Shown here piece after piece: positions 23,201 to 33,108 of a stretch of 64,000 nucleotides of DNA. The notes under the pieces are model-generated. The model ran no database searches. It was not told the DNA's origin and worked only from the letters and a program-made list of their open reading frames with translations. How positions within the stretch are numbered: the stretch's first letter is position 1; the number at the start of each line of letters is the position of its first letter. The position numbers were made by a program, and so were the translations under genes. The DNA is from Isoetes taiwanensis (lineage: Eukaryota; Streptophyta; Lycopodiopsida; Isoetales; Isoetaceae): NCBI GenBank assembly GCA_021234155.1, contig JAJEKV010000097.1, forward strand, positions 1,802,001 through 1,866,000. Reading direction: 5' to 3'.

Positions 23201-26200
23201 AACACTGTTGTTGAGACATAAAATTAATATTGTCAACATACGTTAACTCATACCGGGCCAACGATGCCAAAATTAAAGTCCCGTAACTCTCTGTAAAGTT
23301 TATCACTGCGACACCAACATTAGAGAGTAAGTCAGTTATTAGATAAGGATTAGATAGATTAACTTTGATCATTTGTACCTTGAGTTGAGAAATAATTTCA
23401 TCTTCTTTGACCCACCCTGCTGTTGACTGTCCATTACTACAGGATCAAGTTCAACAGCTCCGTTGTTGATGTGTAGGAACTGCGCTGGAAAGAGCGTAAA
23501 AGCTGAGAAAATAGTGGCACTCTGAATACAAAATATACAATGAAAAACAAGAATTTCCATCACGTTTGCATTAATTATAGTGGAAGAAGATTCCTACACT
23601 TTCCCCTGAATTCATACCCATGTTTTATATTAATTATAGTGGAAGAAGATTCCTACACTTTCCCCTGAATTCATACCCATGTTTTATACGGTAACAAACT
23701 CAGAAATTTTGGCCATGTAAGAGGTAGCTAATGCAAAAGTTGCCTGAGGCATAAAGAGTCATATGATTAACATTTGCTAGGTTATTTTGGAAAAAGAAAA
23801 TGGAAAATAATGATTGAAACAATAATGCAAGTTTATCAGCTGGGTAATATTTTCCTATAAAATGCTTAGAAATAGCAGTTCGCCATATTGAGCATATAAT
23901 CCTGTCATTTTGTTTTTGCACAGGCCCCCTCACCTTCCCATTACTACTTGACAATTTTTTTATTTTCCTTGAGCATAGTACCAAACATGTTTGGTTCATA
24001 GATGAAAAAACTTCTGATAGGAGCAGTCAGTATCTTCCTAAAAAACTTCTGATAGGAGTAGTCAGTATCTTCCTAAAAGGAACATGGCAGGGAAGAAAAA
24101 GCAGTCATACCTCATCGATAACTCCTTCATAAGTTAACTGAGAACACATTGGACTGACCATATCCACCTGTACATACAATAATTAGTCCAAGTTTTATAG
24201 ATACAGAAAGGAGGTGGTCAACTAAAACTAGGTACCTGTCGGTCCAGGAGAATTAGTGTGTCGATCTCTGGACTCCCTGTCTGATAACCATATGTTAGCT
24301 ACAAGAAAACATCCCATGACATTTCCCCAATTCCTGCTCCTAATTTGAAATGCTTAGACGGCATTCACAACCTTATTGTTCCTTGAATTAGACTAGCGGC
24401 ATTTTTTAAGGAAGCAGTGAAAATTCCTTGCAGCTCTATTTTGCCTCACTGTACTGCTCTGCCTCTGTATTCTTTTCTTTCCAGAAGATGGGGAGTGACT
24501 TACAGGCGATGCAACAGGTTGCTCTCGAAACATACGACTCATCACATCTGCAACCTGTGCTGCAGCTTTCCCTTTCCCCTTGACATTTGGAATTAGACCA
24601 AACTTTTCCTATACAGAAATAGGATTAGTAAAGATCCCAAACAAACAAGAAAACATTGCTACGTTCAGACTGGATCTGTCAATTTCTAAAGTGTGTATAG
24701 CGATTATGACAACTTATTTGGCACAAAAATCAACTATTCATAAGGAGAGGTGCCGGGGGCTTCAAAGATCACCATCCATTAATTTGAAATACTTCATTCA
24801 TCATCATAGCTGAGAGCCCGTCTCTCAAGCTACTTCACCAACTTGTCCTGCGCAATTATTAGAAGCAAAAGCAAAAAAGACATCCCAACTTATTAACTTG
24901 TTGCAGCTAATTTTGACATAATTAATATGTGCGACTTATAAAATGATACACTAATCGCCCAAACAATCCAGTGAAGGTAAGGACTAAGATGAGTTTTCCA
25001 TGCCATATACAAACATTCCAGGTAGAAGAATTTGCAGCTTCTCTGTCATAACTCCTGGTTCAATTATGTAGTGATGAAGGTCTTCTACTCCTAGCATTTC
25101 TCCTGGGCTTTAGCTTTAGACATGGGTGCCCAATCAAGAGGTGCACGATGAGCTTAGTGATAACAGCTTGAATAGAGACAAATCTATCAAGACATGTGGT
25201 GCTATTCCATTTATATTTTGATTAGTGGTACCTGAAGCTTGTGAATGGCCTGTGCAAGATGCCAAATTGAAGTTGTGTCACCATCCACATGACATTCCTG
25301 CAAGGGGACCACCAAGAATGCTACAGATGTTGAAGGCTAAAGTATTCATGTCTAGAGCAGCCTACCTGAAATCCCATCTCAAGCTCCAAAGAGAGTACAT
25401 CATCATCAAATGGTAGGAAATATAATGGATATTCCCCAAAGACAATGGAATCATGGACGCCTTCATCCTCCAATACCTTTAAAACCACAGATAAAATACG
25501 GCTTTCTAGGACTATATACTATAGGATAACATGACAACAATCACTACAACTAATGCGATCCAAGGAAAACGACATATATAGACAGACCTTTTCACAAAGG
25601 ACAGACCTTCTGGGCAGAAAGAAAACTGCAAACTGCTTCTGAATCTTTTGCTTCTTATCATGTTGAATATGTCCAGCAATTAACTTCATCAAGTTCACAT
25701 GTGGCCTGACCAAATAAAGGACATTTTTGCAGTCTGATTGGGGAAGCTCTGCTGAAAGATGGCAAAGGTTTTCTACTCCATGCTCCTGCAAGGGTTATGT
25801 ATTCATCATGGTTCCTTTCAGAATAGGGCAGCTACTTATCGAGTACCAAAATATATCTAGTTTTTATACTCTAAGAATTAACCAATCATTCCTTCCCGCA
25901 ATTGCGGTGTATTAAACTTCATAAAGTCATTTTTCCCCTGCTTGAAAAGGAAATGTGCCTCTTCCATGCATTGAATGTTCTGAAAGCATACCTTTAGAAG
26001 AGAAGTTTGGGCAACGAGGGCAAGTGGACCACTAAGTTTTGCATCCAAAACCAGAACCTTCTTTCCACGCATCTGCACCCACCTTTACAAGTTCATCGCT
26101 TGTACCTTGAAAAAAATCCTAAAAAGCATATGAATAACCAATTAACTTACAGAATCTATCATCTGCATCAGCTCCTTCTGCGCTTGCTCTCTATCAGACA

Positions 26201-26453
26201 ATCATACATCAGTAACATGAACTGAATGATTTGGCAAATTAGCAAACACAAACATGTGTCCATAGATCAATTAATCGAGTTGAACTGGATCAGTTTATGC
26301 ACTACAGATTAAAAAAAAAAGTTTTTTTGTGTCCATCGATCAATTAATCGAGTTGAAACTCGATCAGTTCATGCACTATAGATCAATGGTGAGGTTTTAC
26401 CTGACAGAGAACAAATTGATAGGTGCAGCATCGAGGTTAGGAAGCTGCGACAT
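20238..26453 (-). CDS. VPS33: Vacuolar protein sorting-associated protein 33 (SM protein), complete 22-exon gene
   Basis: Sec1/Munc18-family core subunit of the HOPS and CORVET tethering complexes; it binds SNAREs for fusion at endosomes and the vacuole. Exons by eye, in phase: 26453-26401, 26190-26151, 26072-25992, 25785-25588, 25476-25366, 25297-25232, 24608-24504, 24280-24236, 24167-24111, 23479-23379, 23305-23254, 23181-23125, 22817-22752, 22654-22548, 22293-22171, 21792-21711, 21626-21556, 21481-21401, 21200-21143, 21014-20953, 20543-20453, 20327-20238. They sum to 1797 bases, 598 codons plus stop, the usual plant length. The start [15 protein letters not shown] matches plant VPS33 N-termini. 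Diagnostic stretches: [75 protein letters not shown]. No frame break or stop was found, so it is probably functional. All introns are GT-AG; several hold short tandem duplications. The least certain junctions are at 20953/20543 and 21556/21481. Confidence 0.95.
20333..20446. repeat. Two-copy 57-bp tandem duplication in the last VPS33 intron
   Basis: Units start acataaaat at 20333 and 20390 and contain aaaatcatgcacaatctggg. The array fills almost the whole last intron, ending seven bases from the donor of exon 21 and starting five bases from the acceptor of exon 22. Confidence 0.9.
23570..23687. repeat. Two-copy 59-bp tandem duplication in VPS33 intron 9
   Basis: Units start attaattatagtggaagaag at 23570 and 23629 and appear identical, indicating a recent event. 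Confidence 0.93.
24006..24077. repeat. Two-copy ~37-bp tandem duplication in VPS33 intron 9
   Basis: The unit aaaacttctgataggag plus (c/t)agtcagtatcttcct occurs twice with one substitution. Confidence 0.88.
26263..26390. repeat. Two-copy ~70-bp tandem duplication in VPS33 intron 1
   Basis: Both units contain gtgtccat(a/c)gatcaattaa, tcgagttgaa and gatcagtt(t/c)atgcacta. They are separated by an A-rich stretch and differ at several positions, so this is older than the intron 9 duplications. Confidence 0.85.
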
Positions 26454-27180
26454 TTCTCAAGCTCCGATAGATATGGAAGCAATGAACTAGCTGTAAACTT
26501 GCACCTTTACGAAAACATCATGTTGTGCTTTTCCGAACCCATTTTCCGGCACAGTTCGACCTGCACTTTGCTCACTCGGCCCTCCTTGGCTAAATCCTGC
26601 TTTGTTGCTATAAATCCTGGGCCCTTGGCTATGACCAACTTAGTTTATTGCTAAACCTTGGGCCCTCTGGCCAGGACCAACCTAGAATATGCTATCCGAG
26701 GCAAAATCCTAGCCATCACCCTAAAATTGGAACACCAATAGCACAAAAATATGCCTAAAAAAATAAGTTCATTCATTGAATACATAATGGTTAACCTTAA
26801 TGAATACAAAAACACAACTTTCTAACAACTATAGTTTTAGCACAAATTCTTTGGAAACTCTTAAGAAATAGAACTGCAAGCTAGATCCATCCGCCCAGAT
26901 CCTATTGAATCTAAAGAGAAAACCAGTGTTGAGAGCTTTGAACATAAGCATATACATCATGAACACAACATCAAACATGTTTGTATTCATAAAGGTAGAA
27001 AGATATAGTACCTGGAACTCGCATATTCAAAGAGCAACAACAAAGAAAACCTTTGTTGCAGATTTGCTCTTGCAAGGAAATGGAATTAGTCCCCCCAGTT
27101 GCAGCACTGACAACAACTTGTAAACTCCATGCTGTATTTGCAAAACAATCATCAGGAAATAAACGCATATCCACCCCTTA
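26454..27180. other. VPS33 upstream region; no other gene seen
   Basis: Intergenic DNA directly upstream of the VPS33 start codon, so promoter and 5' leader should lie in the first few hundred bases. Small direct repeats occur near 26600-26690 (ttgctataaatcctgggccc and ttgctaaaccttgggccct). I could not fix a TATA box. Confidence 0.4.
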
Positions 27181-27345
27181 AGGGCAAAGCTCACCACCCA
27201 ACCAGGCTATCCTGAGTAAGAGAATCTCCAAGAAAGACTAAATTTGGAGTAGAAGGAAGGAAAGAGATAACTCAAGTAAACCACTAGAGATCTGCATCTA
27301 GCAAACACGCAAATTCATGGTAAGAGCTAGGCTTAAGAATTGGCT
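27181..27345. repeat. Extra copy of the 28139-28300 segment, left of the first chromovirus LTR
   Basis: The segment aagctcaccaccc, gctatcctgag(t/c)aagagaat, ctccaagaaaga, tagcaaacacgcaaat, then ggtaagagctaggcttaaga occurs here, at 28139-28300 and at 45183-45345. The copies on both sides of the LTR at 27406 show that retroelement DNA is embedded in, or duplicated with, a longer repeat, probably another LTR. Confidence 0.75.
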
Positions 27346-27392
27346 GCCCGGTGAGTACTCTGGCTCCAGCTCCGATGTCTCGTCGCCATTAT

Positions 27393-27402
27393 AGGAGGGG
27401 GA
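27393..27402 (+). promoter_or_regulatory. Polypurine tract before the 3' LTR (copy A)
   Basis: AGGAGGGGGA just upstream of the LTR, the plus-strand primer site of an LTR retrotransposon. It is still part of the pol reading frame, whose ending (MSRRHYRRGMV) terminates at a TGA inside the first bases of the LTR. Confidence 0.8.
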
Positions 27403-27404
27403 TG

Positions 27405-27475
27405 GTGTGACGACCATACGGATATTCGTATCGTACGAACATTATACTCGTATGTACAAAAGATGGTCGTCACAC
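27405..27475. repeat. Inverted repeat at the LTR start
   Basis: A 13-base perfect inverted repeat, GTGTGACGACCAT and ATGGTCGTCACAC, encloses a 45-base loop that itself contains TTCGTATCGTACGAA. It recurs at 34819-34887 and, with two changes, at 44470-44540. Confidence 0.9.
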
Positions 27476-27912
27476 GGATGCAAAAGTCTAGTTGCATAAG
27501 ACAGAGTTTGAACTCGCAACCTTCCAATTGCGAGTCACACACCTTTACCAAGTGCACTACCAATATTTGTTAAAAATATTTTTTCATGTTTTTCTCATAT
27601 ACGGGTCTGCTCCCAAGAGGTTCTAGAATGTTCTAGAACCTACATGCATGCACGATACTTGGCATGATCGCATCCATTGGAGTGGCGCGATCCTGACCGT
27701 TGGCCTAGATATATAAGGAGGCATCTCCTTCTTGTCGAACCATTCCGGTTCAACGCCAGTCTTGAGCCTTCTAGGCATCTGTCTCGTGTTCCTGCTTGCC
27801 TTCAGACCATTGTACTCTTGATTCCTATTCATATATCAGATTCTTTGCCGATCTTGGTGTATTTTTTTCGTATTTCTTGCGTATTTTCCTTGTTTTTCCA
27901 TAGGTTCATGAC
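27406..27912 (+). mobile_element. Chromovirus 3' LTR, copy A, with heat-shock element and TATA box
   Basis: Starts TGTGACGACC directly after the polypurine tract and ends at ttcatgaca, about 507 bp with TG...CA ends. The first 70 bases form a long inverted repeat. U3 carries TTCTAGAATGTTCTAGAA (27621-27638), four perfect alternating NTTCN/NGAAN modules, then an ATTGG box and TATATAAG (27710-27717) about 70 bases on. The same layout is conserved at 44471. This is the arrangement of a heat-shock-factor-driven promoter; responsiveness is inference. The rest of this retrotransposon copy is missing to the left. Confidence 0.78.
27495..27556 (-). repeat. tRNA-like sequence, antisense within the LTR
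   Basis: On the minus strand it reads TGGTAGTGCACTTGG, GACTCGCAATTGGAAGG and then GCGAGTTCAAACTC. The last contains a box B (GTTCAAACT) at the usual distance from a weak box A, resembling a tRNA core. The LTR copy at 44471 has a partial version with a deletion. It may be a fossil SINE inside the LTR. Confidence 0.45.
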
Positions 27913-29300
27913 AGAACACACCAGTGTTGCCACGAGGAATTGAATCCTGGTTCTGATATCAAATGTTCGGCACTAGCATCTTTAATGATAACCAGCACAC
28001 CAAAAAAAAGAGCGAATCCTTTAAGAAAATCATTATCCAATGGGCCTCAGCCTTCCCAAACTTCCCATGTTCCATAGACCATATCAATTTTCCAAGCTGT
28101 ATCTGAAAAATAATCATCAAGAAATAACTGCAAATCCACCCCTTAAGGATAAAGCTCACCACCTAACCGGGCTATCCTGAGCAAGAGAATCTCCAAGAAA
28201 GAGAATAGAGGAAGCAAAGGAATAACTCAAGTAAATCACTAGAGATCTGCCTCTAGCAAACACGCAAATACATGGTAAGAGCTAGGCTTAAGAATTGGCA
28301 AGGTAGGAATTTGGGCAATCTCAAAAGAACTGACCAAACACAAAAGTAGGATCTAGATGACAACATGTCAAAATAAGGGACTAGGAATTTGCTGGCGAAG
28401 AATGTAGAGATTTGGTGGGGTAAATCCAATGGCAGGACCTGAAGCAGTAGATGCATGTTGTCTCAGTTGCCAGAAATGAGTTGATAAAGTTCCGATGTTG
28501 AAGCAAATAGCAGATGTTTGTCCAAAAGTTGTTGTAGCAGGTCGCCAAATTAGTGTGTCGGTCGAATTGCTGATGCCGCGATTCTGTCTGCAACCACCCT
28601 CTTATACAAGCCAACCTTTTTCTAAAGGTTTGATGCCTTTTAAGAAAAGTTAGAGCAACTAAACTAGCAGCCAACAAAAACCCTTATCCTTTTGGCCATA
28701 GCAATGGAAGGAACTACTGTCAGAAGCTGGAATGGAAGGAAGGTCGGAAGAGCTGGCCTTAAATCGTGAAGCCAGAAAATCTTGATGTAAAAAATGTTGC
28801 ATTCTTATAACCACAAGCATCAAGGAAAAAAAGTGAATGGAGAAAACACCGCATCCCGTGCTTCTCAAAGCCATCACTATGGCTTCCAGTGGGAAGGATA
28901 AGAATAACCGATTTAGCAATGCCACAGAACCAGCACCGCCTGCCATGCCCTTCGAACCATGTATTTGCTACCCAAAAAAATTATTGCCTTGATACGGTTG
29001 GCAAATGGTTGCAAATTGGATCGCTTTATCTTTGTGGGAAGCTTTATTAGCCTTCCTCAAGCAGCCCAACTAGATAAATCTAGCCTATATTCCGATGAAC
29101 CTAGCATATGTTATTTTCGTTAGGAACTGAATCGAGTTAAATTGACTTTTATCATCCATTCAGACAGATTTATGACGCAATACAAGAAAGAGTACAATAA
29201 GCCCATTACTGCCTACGACTAATTTCAAGGAAAAAACCTTAATACTAATAAAGTTGCTGAGAAAAATTCAATATTTCAACATTTGTGCATATTGATGTGT
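27913..29300 (-). repeat. Second repeat family beside the LTR, with a PBS-like site (minus)
   Basis: On the minus strand 27957-27941 reads TGATATCAGAACCAGG, resembling a primer-binding site (TGGTATCAGAGCC). The DNA to its right starts tgttcggcactagc, so the segment may begin an unrelated minus-oriented LTR. Pieces of it recur at 27181-27345, 34381-34520 and 34690-34790, and the whole is repeated at 44953-46330. The minus-strand frames at 28381-28677 and 28659-28946 are open in both copies but unrecognised. Confidence 0.4.
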
Positions 29301-29339
29301 TGAGAAACTATATATTTGTATATATGTACAAGTTACGCA

Positions 29340-30720
29340 CCGTTCCTATGGTGCATGTTCTAGTTTTAGCATGTTCCTACGGTGCAAGTTCATGTCGGCA
29401 CATATTTCAAGATTCCCAGAGATCCCTTAGATTTTATAAGATTCTCTTAGATGCCTTTGAATTCCTTTAGATTTTATTAGAGTCCTCTATGTTCTCAAAG
29501 ATTTTATGAAGATTCCCTTTGTTTTTATGAGTTTCTCATAGGTTCCCTTAGAATCTCTTAGATTGTGAGATTGGCTAGATTCTATGAAGATTCCCTTAGT
29601 TTCCCTTAGATTCTATGAAGATTCACCTAGATTCTCTAAGATTACCTTAAATTCCCAAAGATTTTATGAGATTCCCCTTATGTGGTTCCCTCGGATTCTA
29701 TGAATACCCCTAGATTCTCCAAGATTACCTTAAATCCCTTACATTTTATAAGATTTCCTAAGATTCCCCCATATTTTATATGGTTCCCTCGAGTTCTATG
29801 AAGATTCTCCTAGATTCTCAAAGATTTTATGAAGATTCCTTACTTTCCAGCAAAAAATTACTATTCTTAGGAACTTTTTAAAAGTTACTATTTTTAACAA
29901 CTTCTATTTTAGGTTGAGGTGCTTATGTATACTAGTTCATCAGTCAAACCCCATTCTTGAACTTTCTTGAATATTCTAGACTCTTTAAAACAGTCTAGAA
30001 CTATCTAGAAGTTTCTAGAATATTCGAGAACTGGTTAGAACACTCTAGAACATTAAATTTTGAATGTTTACAATGTTTAAAAAAAGTTTCTATTTTTAGA
30101 CTAAGCTGCCTATTTATGAGCATCTATAACGTTCTATTTTGAGTTCTTGCAAAGTTTAAAGAAGGTTCCTATTTTTAGACTTACTTACCTCTGAGCATCT
30201 GAAACATTCTAGAACATTCTATTTCGTCTGTTTGCAAACTTCACAAAAATTTTCTCTTTTTAGATTAAGGTGATTACTCTTGAATATCTAGAACATTATA
30301 AGGCATTAATTTTTTTTACTGTTTACAAAGTTTTCAAAAATTACTTTTACACTGAGATGCTTCCCATGCACATGTAAAACATTCTATTTCAGAATACTAT
30401 TTTTACTCTTTGCAGAAGTTTAAAAAACTTTCTATTATAAAATATTCTAGAATTGTTTAGAACATTCTAGAACTGTCTAGAACATTCTACTTTTACTCTT
30501 TGCAAGTTTAAAAAAAAACTTTCTATTTTTAGCTTGAGATGCTTATTCATGAGCATTCAAAAATTTCTAGAACTTTCTAAAAGATTCCAAAACGTGCTAA
30601 GCATATAGCAATATCCATCTTTATGTTGAAGACCCCTTTATATACTGGAAGAGGGGCCTCTTTTTTTACATGAATGCATGTGGAAAGAACATTCTAGAAT
30701 TGATTAGATCTTGCCCATAA
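29340..30720. repeat. Low-complexity region dense in TTCTAGAA and 'agattctatgaagattccc' motifs (copy A)
   Basis: 29390-29860 consists of degenerate repeats of agattctatgaagattccct. 29960-30710 carries many copies of ttctagaa/attctagaac, each an inverted NTTCN/NGAAN pair as in heat-shock elements. The same structure is present at 46440-47740. No coding potential. Confidence 0.75.
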
Positions 30721-30759
30721 TTGTATTTGAACTTCCAATTATTTTAACAAGTTAATACT

Positions 30760-30812
30760 TGGTCTAATGGTAAGGATAAGTGGTTTAAGGGGTGCAAACT
30801 AGGGTTCAAATT
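30760..30812 (+). repeat. tRNA-like promoter (box A/box B), SINE remnant
   Basis: TGGTCTAATGG (box A, 30760-30770) and GTTCAAATT (box B with a final mismatch, 30804-30812) are 33 bases apart. Repeated at 47792-47844. There is no A-tail and no tRNA fold; probably the head of a decayed SINE similar in box A to the one at 3188. Confidence 0.5.
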
Positions 30813-30854
30813 TCTCGAAACACATGGCTAACTGAAAATTACCTACACCATCAT

Positions 30855-31838
30855 TAACTTTCATGTACTTCTAGTCCTCTTCATGACTTTCCTACTTAGA
30901 ACAAAGTTTTCAAATATTTTACATCAGTACTGCTGCTAGCACTTTTCTTAGGATGTTTTTTCTTTGGAGTGATTTCCTCATCAACATCTTCCTCAACATT
31001 CTCATCGCTGTTAGCACTTTTTTTATGGATGTTTTTTCTTTTGAGTGATTTCCTCGTCAACATCTTCCTCAACATCCTCATCGCTATCTTCTTCAGCATC
31101 AGTCTCAGCATCTTCTTCACTATCAATTGTTGCTTCATTAGCCTTCTACCCTAAATCTTTTATCTTTTTGGAGTGATTTGCTCATCAACATCTTCCTCAA
31201 CATCCTCATCGTTGTTAGCACTTTTCTTATGGATGTTTTTTCTTTCATGTACTTCTAGTCCTCTTCATGACCTTCCTACTTAGAACAAAGTCTTCAAATA
31301 TTTTACATCAGTACTACTGCTAGCACTTTTCTTAAGGATGTTTTTTCTTTGGAGTGATTTCCTCATCAACATCTTCCTCAACATCCTCATCGCTGTTAGC
31401 ACTTTTCTTATGGATGTTTTTTCTTTTGAGTGATTTCCTCATCAACATCTTCCTCAACATCCTCATCGCTATCTTCTTCAGCATCAGTCTCAACATCTTC
31501 TTCACAATCAATTGCTGCTTCATTAGCCTTCTACCCTAAATCTTTTATCTTTTAATAGAACAAAGTCTTCAAATATTTTACATCAGTACTGCTGCTAGCA
31601 CTTTTCTTAAGGATGTTTTTTCTTTGGAGTGATTTCCTCATCAATATCTTCCTCAACATCCTCATTGCTGTTAGCACTTTTCTTATGGATGTTTTTTTCT
31701 TTTGAGTGATTTCCTCATCAACATCTTCCTCAACATCCTCATCGCTGTCTTCTTCAGCATCAGTCTCAACATCTTCTTCACTATCAATTGCTGCTTCATT
31801 AGCCTTCTACCCTAAATCTTTTATCTTTTAATAGCACC
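30855..31838 (-). repeat. Tandem repeat of an acidic/lysine-rich coding unit, three copies
   Basis: Units start acaaagt(t/c)ttcaaatatttt at 30900, 31285 and 31560 (spacing 385 and 275). On the minus strand each reads, frame-broken, as acidic stretches (EEDVDEEIT) alternating with KKKHP and ending SSSTDVKYLKTLF. Block copy B has a single unit (47961-48235). The composition resembles disordered nuclear proteins. Probably the C-terminal end of the gene fragment at 32292. Confidence 0.7.
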
Positions 31839-32292
31839 TGTGACATTGTTGAACCACAACCTGGAACTATGCATGCCAGAATTTCCAGCAGTATACTAAA
31901 GCAATAGACATGATACTTGTGCCTAATTCACCATATATTTTTGTGGATTCATACATGCTTTCACAGTGTCCTGCCACACAAAGACCCTAGAAAGCTGAGT
32001 CCTCCACTCATTTTTGGTGAGGCCCCTTTAACAAATCTTGGAAATCAGATCATTCAACTTTTAGGCTTTTCAAATTTCATTCCAATCTGCTTTTGACACA
32101 TCTTTCTACTTCAGTGCTTTGGGCGTTGTCCCGGTACCACAAAGTTCTCTCAAAGACACAAACTTGGCTTCAGTTCGAGCAATCTTCATCTGCAATCAAA
32201 ACAAGCAAAAAATCAGTTGGCAGCAACAAAAAAAAAAAGATAATATTTAAAAGCTGAATTCGAGTGCTTACCTCCTTAACTTTGTTCGCCAT
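31839..32292 (-). pseudogene. Decayed intron-containing gene fragment starting MANKVKE
   Basis: On the minus strand ATG at 32292 opens MANKVKE and runs into a perfect donor (GAG|GTAAGC at 32272/32271). After an AT-rich intron an acceptor (gattgcag) leads at 32189 into MKIARTEAKFVSLRELCGTG. Copy A then meets a stop; block copy B (about 48715-48500) reads on as PKGLKQKDVSKADWNEI before stopping. Downstream are further frame fragments and the acidic repeat. The family is not recognised. Both copies are broken, so this is probably a captured or transposon-borne gene relic. Confidence 0.45.
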
Positions 32293-32339
32293 ACTTTACA
32301 ACCAAAATATAATCAAAAAGCTCCTCAAGAAATCACCTA

Positions 32340-32620
32340 TAACTCATTATTAACATTGGTGATGTTAAATTCCCTTTGGAATTTAAAGTTTGGAAAGCTG
32401 ATGAAGGTCCTAGTGATTATGAAATGCTGGTTGGACGATCTTTTATCTGCCAAGCTAAAAGAATTTACTATTGGGTCAGTGACCAAATGGTCATTATAGA
32501 TGGAAATCTCGAAACAGGTCAGCTTATCTCGATTGAACATGTTGAACCTTCATTTTCAGAGAATGATTTAGACACTCTTCATAACATTTATCAGGTACAA
32601 CATCGGCTCCCGAGCCCATT
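32340..32620 (+). pseudogene. Retropepsin-like fragment of a retrotransposon
   Basis: The plus-strand frame reads KFPLEFKVWKADEG, then DYEMLVGRSFICQAKRIYYW. This resembles the C-terminal half of LTR-retrotransposon aspartic proteases (F.V....DY..LLGR.....A). The catalytic D-T/S-G half is not visible upstream. The same frame is kept at 48777-49010 with a four-residue deletion and one eight-residue insertion. Frames after 32620 (to 33096) are unrecognised and broken. Confidence 0.45.
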
Positions 32621-33108
32621 CATCCATCTTTGCCAGTATATGAAGACTCTTAGGCTGATATGGCACTTGACGATGATAATGCGATTACCACTCTCGTCTA
32701 TCCCTACTTAGCACCATGTTATCAGGTGCAAATCATGCACCCCAAGGAAGAGGATGATATCTAGCAACTTTGTCGTCCGGAACTTGCACCTGCATTTCAG
32801 CAAATCCACAACACTTGTTTCTCAAGAAGGCCAGTTCTAAACCTCCAGTTCTACACAAGCCTGCAGCTTATACAGTCACGGATGCCAATGTCATCCTCCA
32901 CATTCAAACTCCTGAAGTGGAGGTCATCGATTTCAAGTCCTGCTATACAAGGGTAAATCCCATGGAAAGAATCCTAAGTTCAAGTCCCATGGGAAGAACC
33001 CTAAAAAGAGCATACCAAAGAAAAGACCAAGGAATCTCAAGGCGTGAGGTCACCAAGTCCTACACGGCAGGAATCATGGTGGTCTTTATGAGCTAATAGT
33101 CATCAGTT

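Larger units (their letters stand above)
27346..33108. repeat. Large duplicated block, copy A (partner 44404-49428)
   Basis: Collinear with 44404-49428 from the chromovirus pol tail (gagtactctggctccagctc) through the LTR, an AT-rich TTCTAGAA-laden region, a tRNA-like sequence, an acidic-repeat region and a retropepsin-like frame, to ctttatgagctaatagtcat. Sampled stretches are about 93-97% alike. Copy A is longer mainly because its acidic-repeat unit is present three times instead of once. Outside these limits the flanks differ. Confidence 0.85.

Noticed and set aside
24798-24852. Exon-like segment in VPS33 intron 6 (gcgcag acceptor, reads DKLVK[15 protein letters not shown])
   Set aside because: Contains a stop, matches nothing in VPS33, and exons 6 and 7 join in phase without it.
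30896-31523. Lysine/methionine-rich ORFs starting MKQQLIVKKML on the minus strand
   Set aside because: Their first half is an out-of-frame reading of the acidic repeat (the other frame gives EEDAETDAEEDSDED); artefacts of frame breaks.
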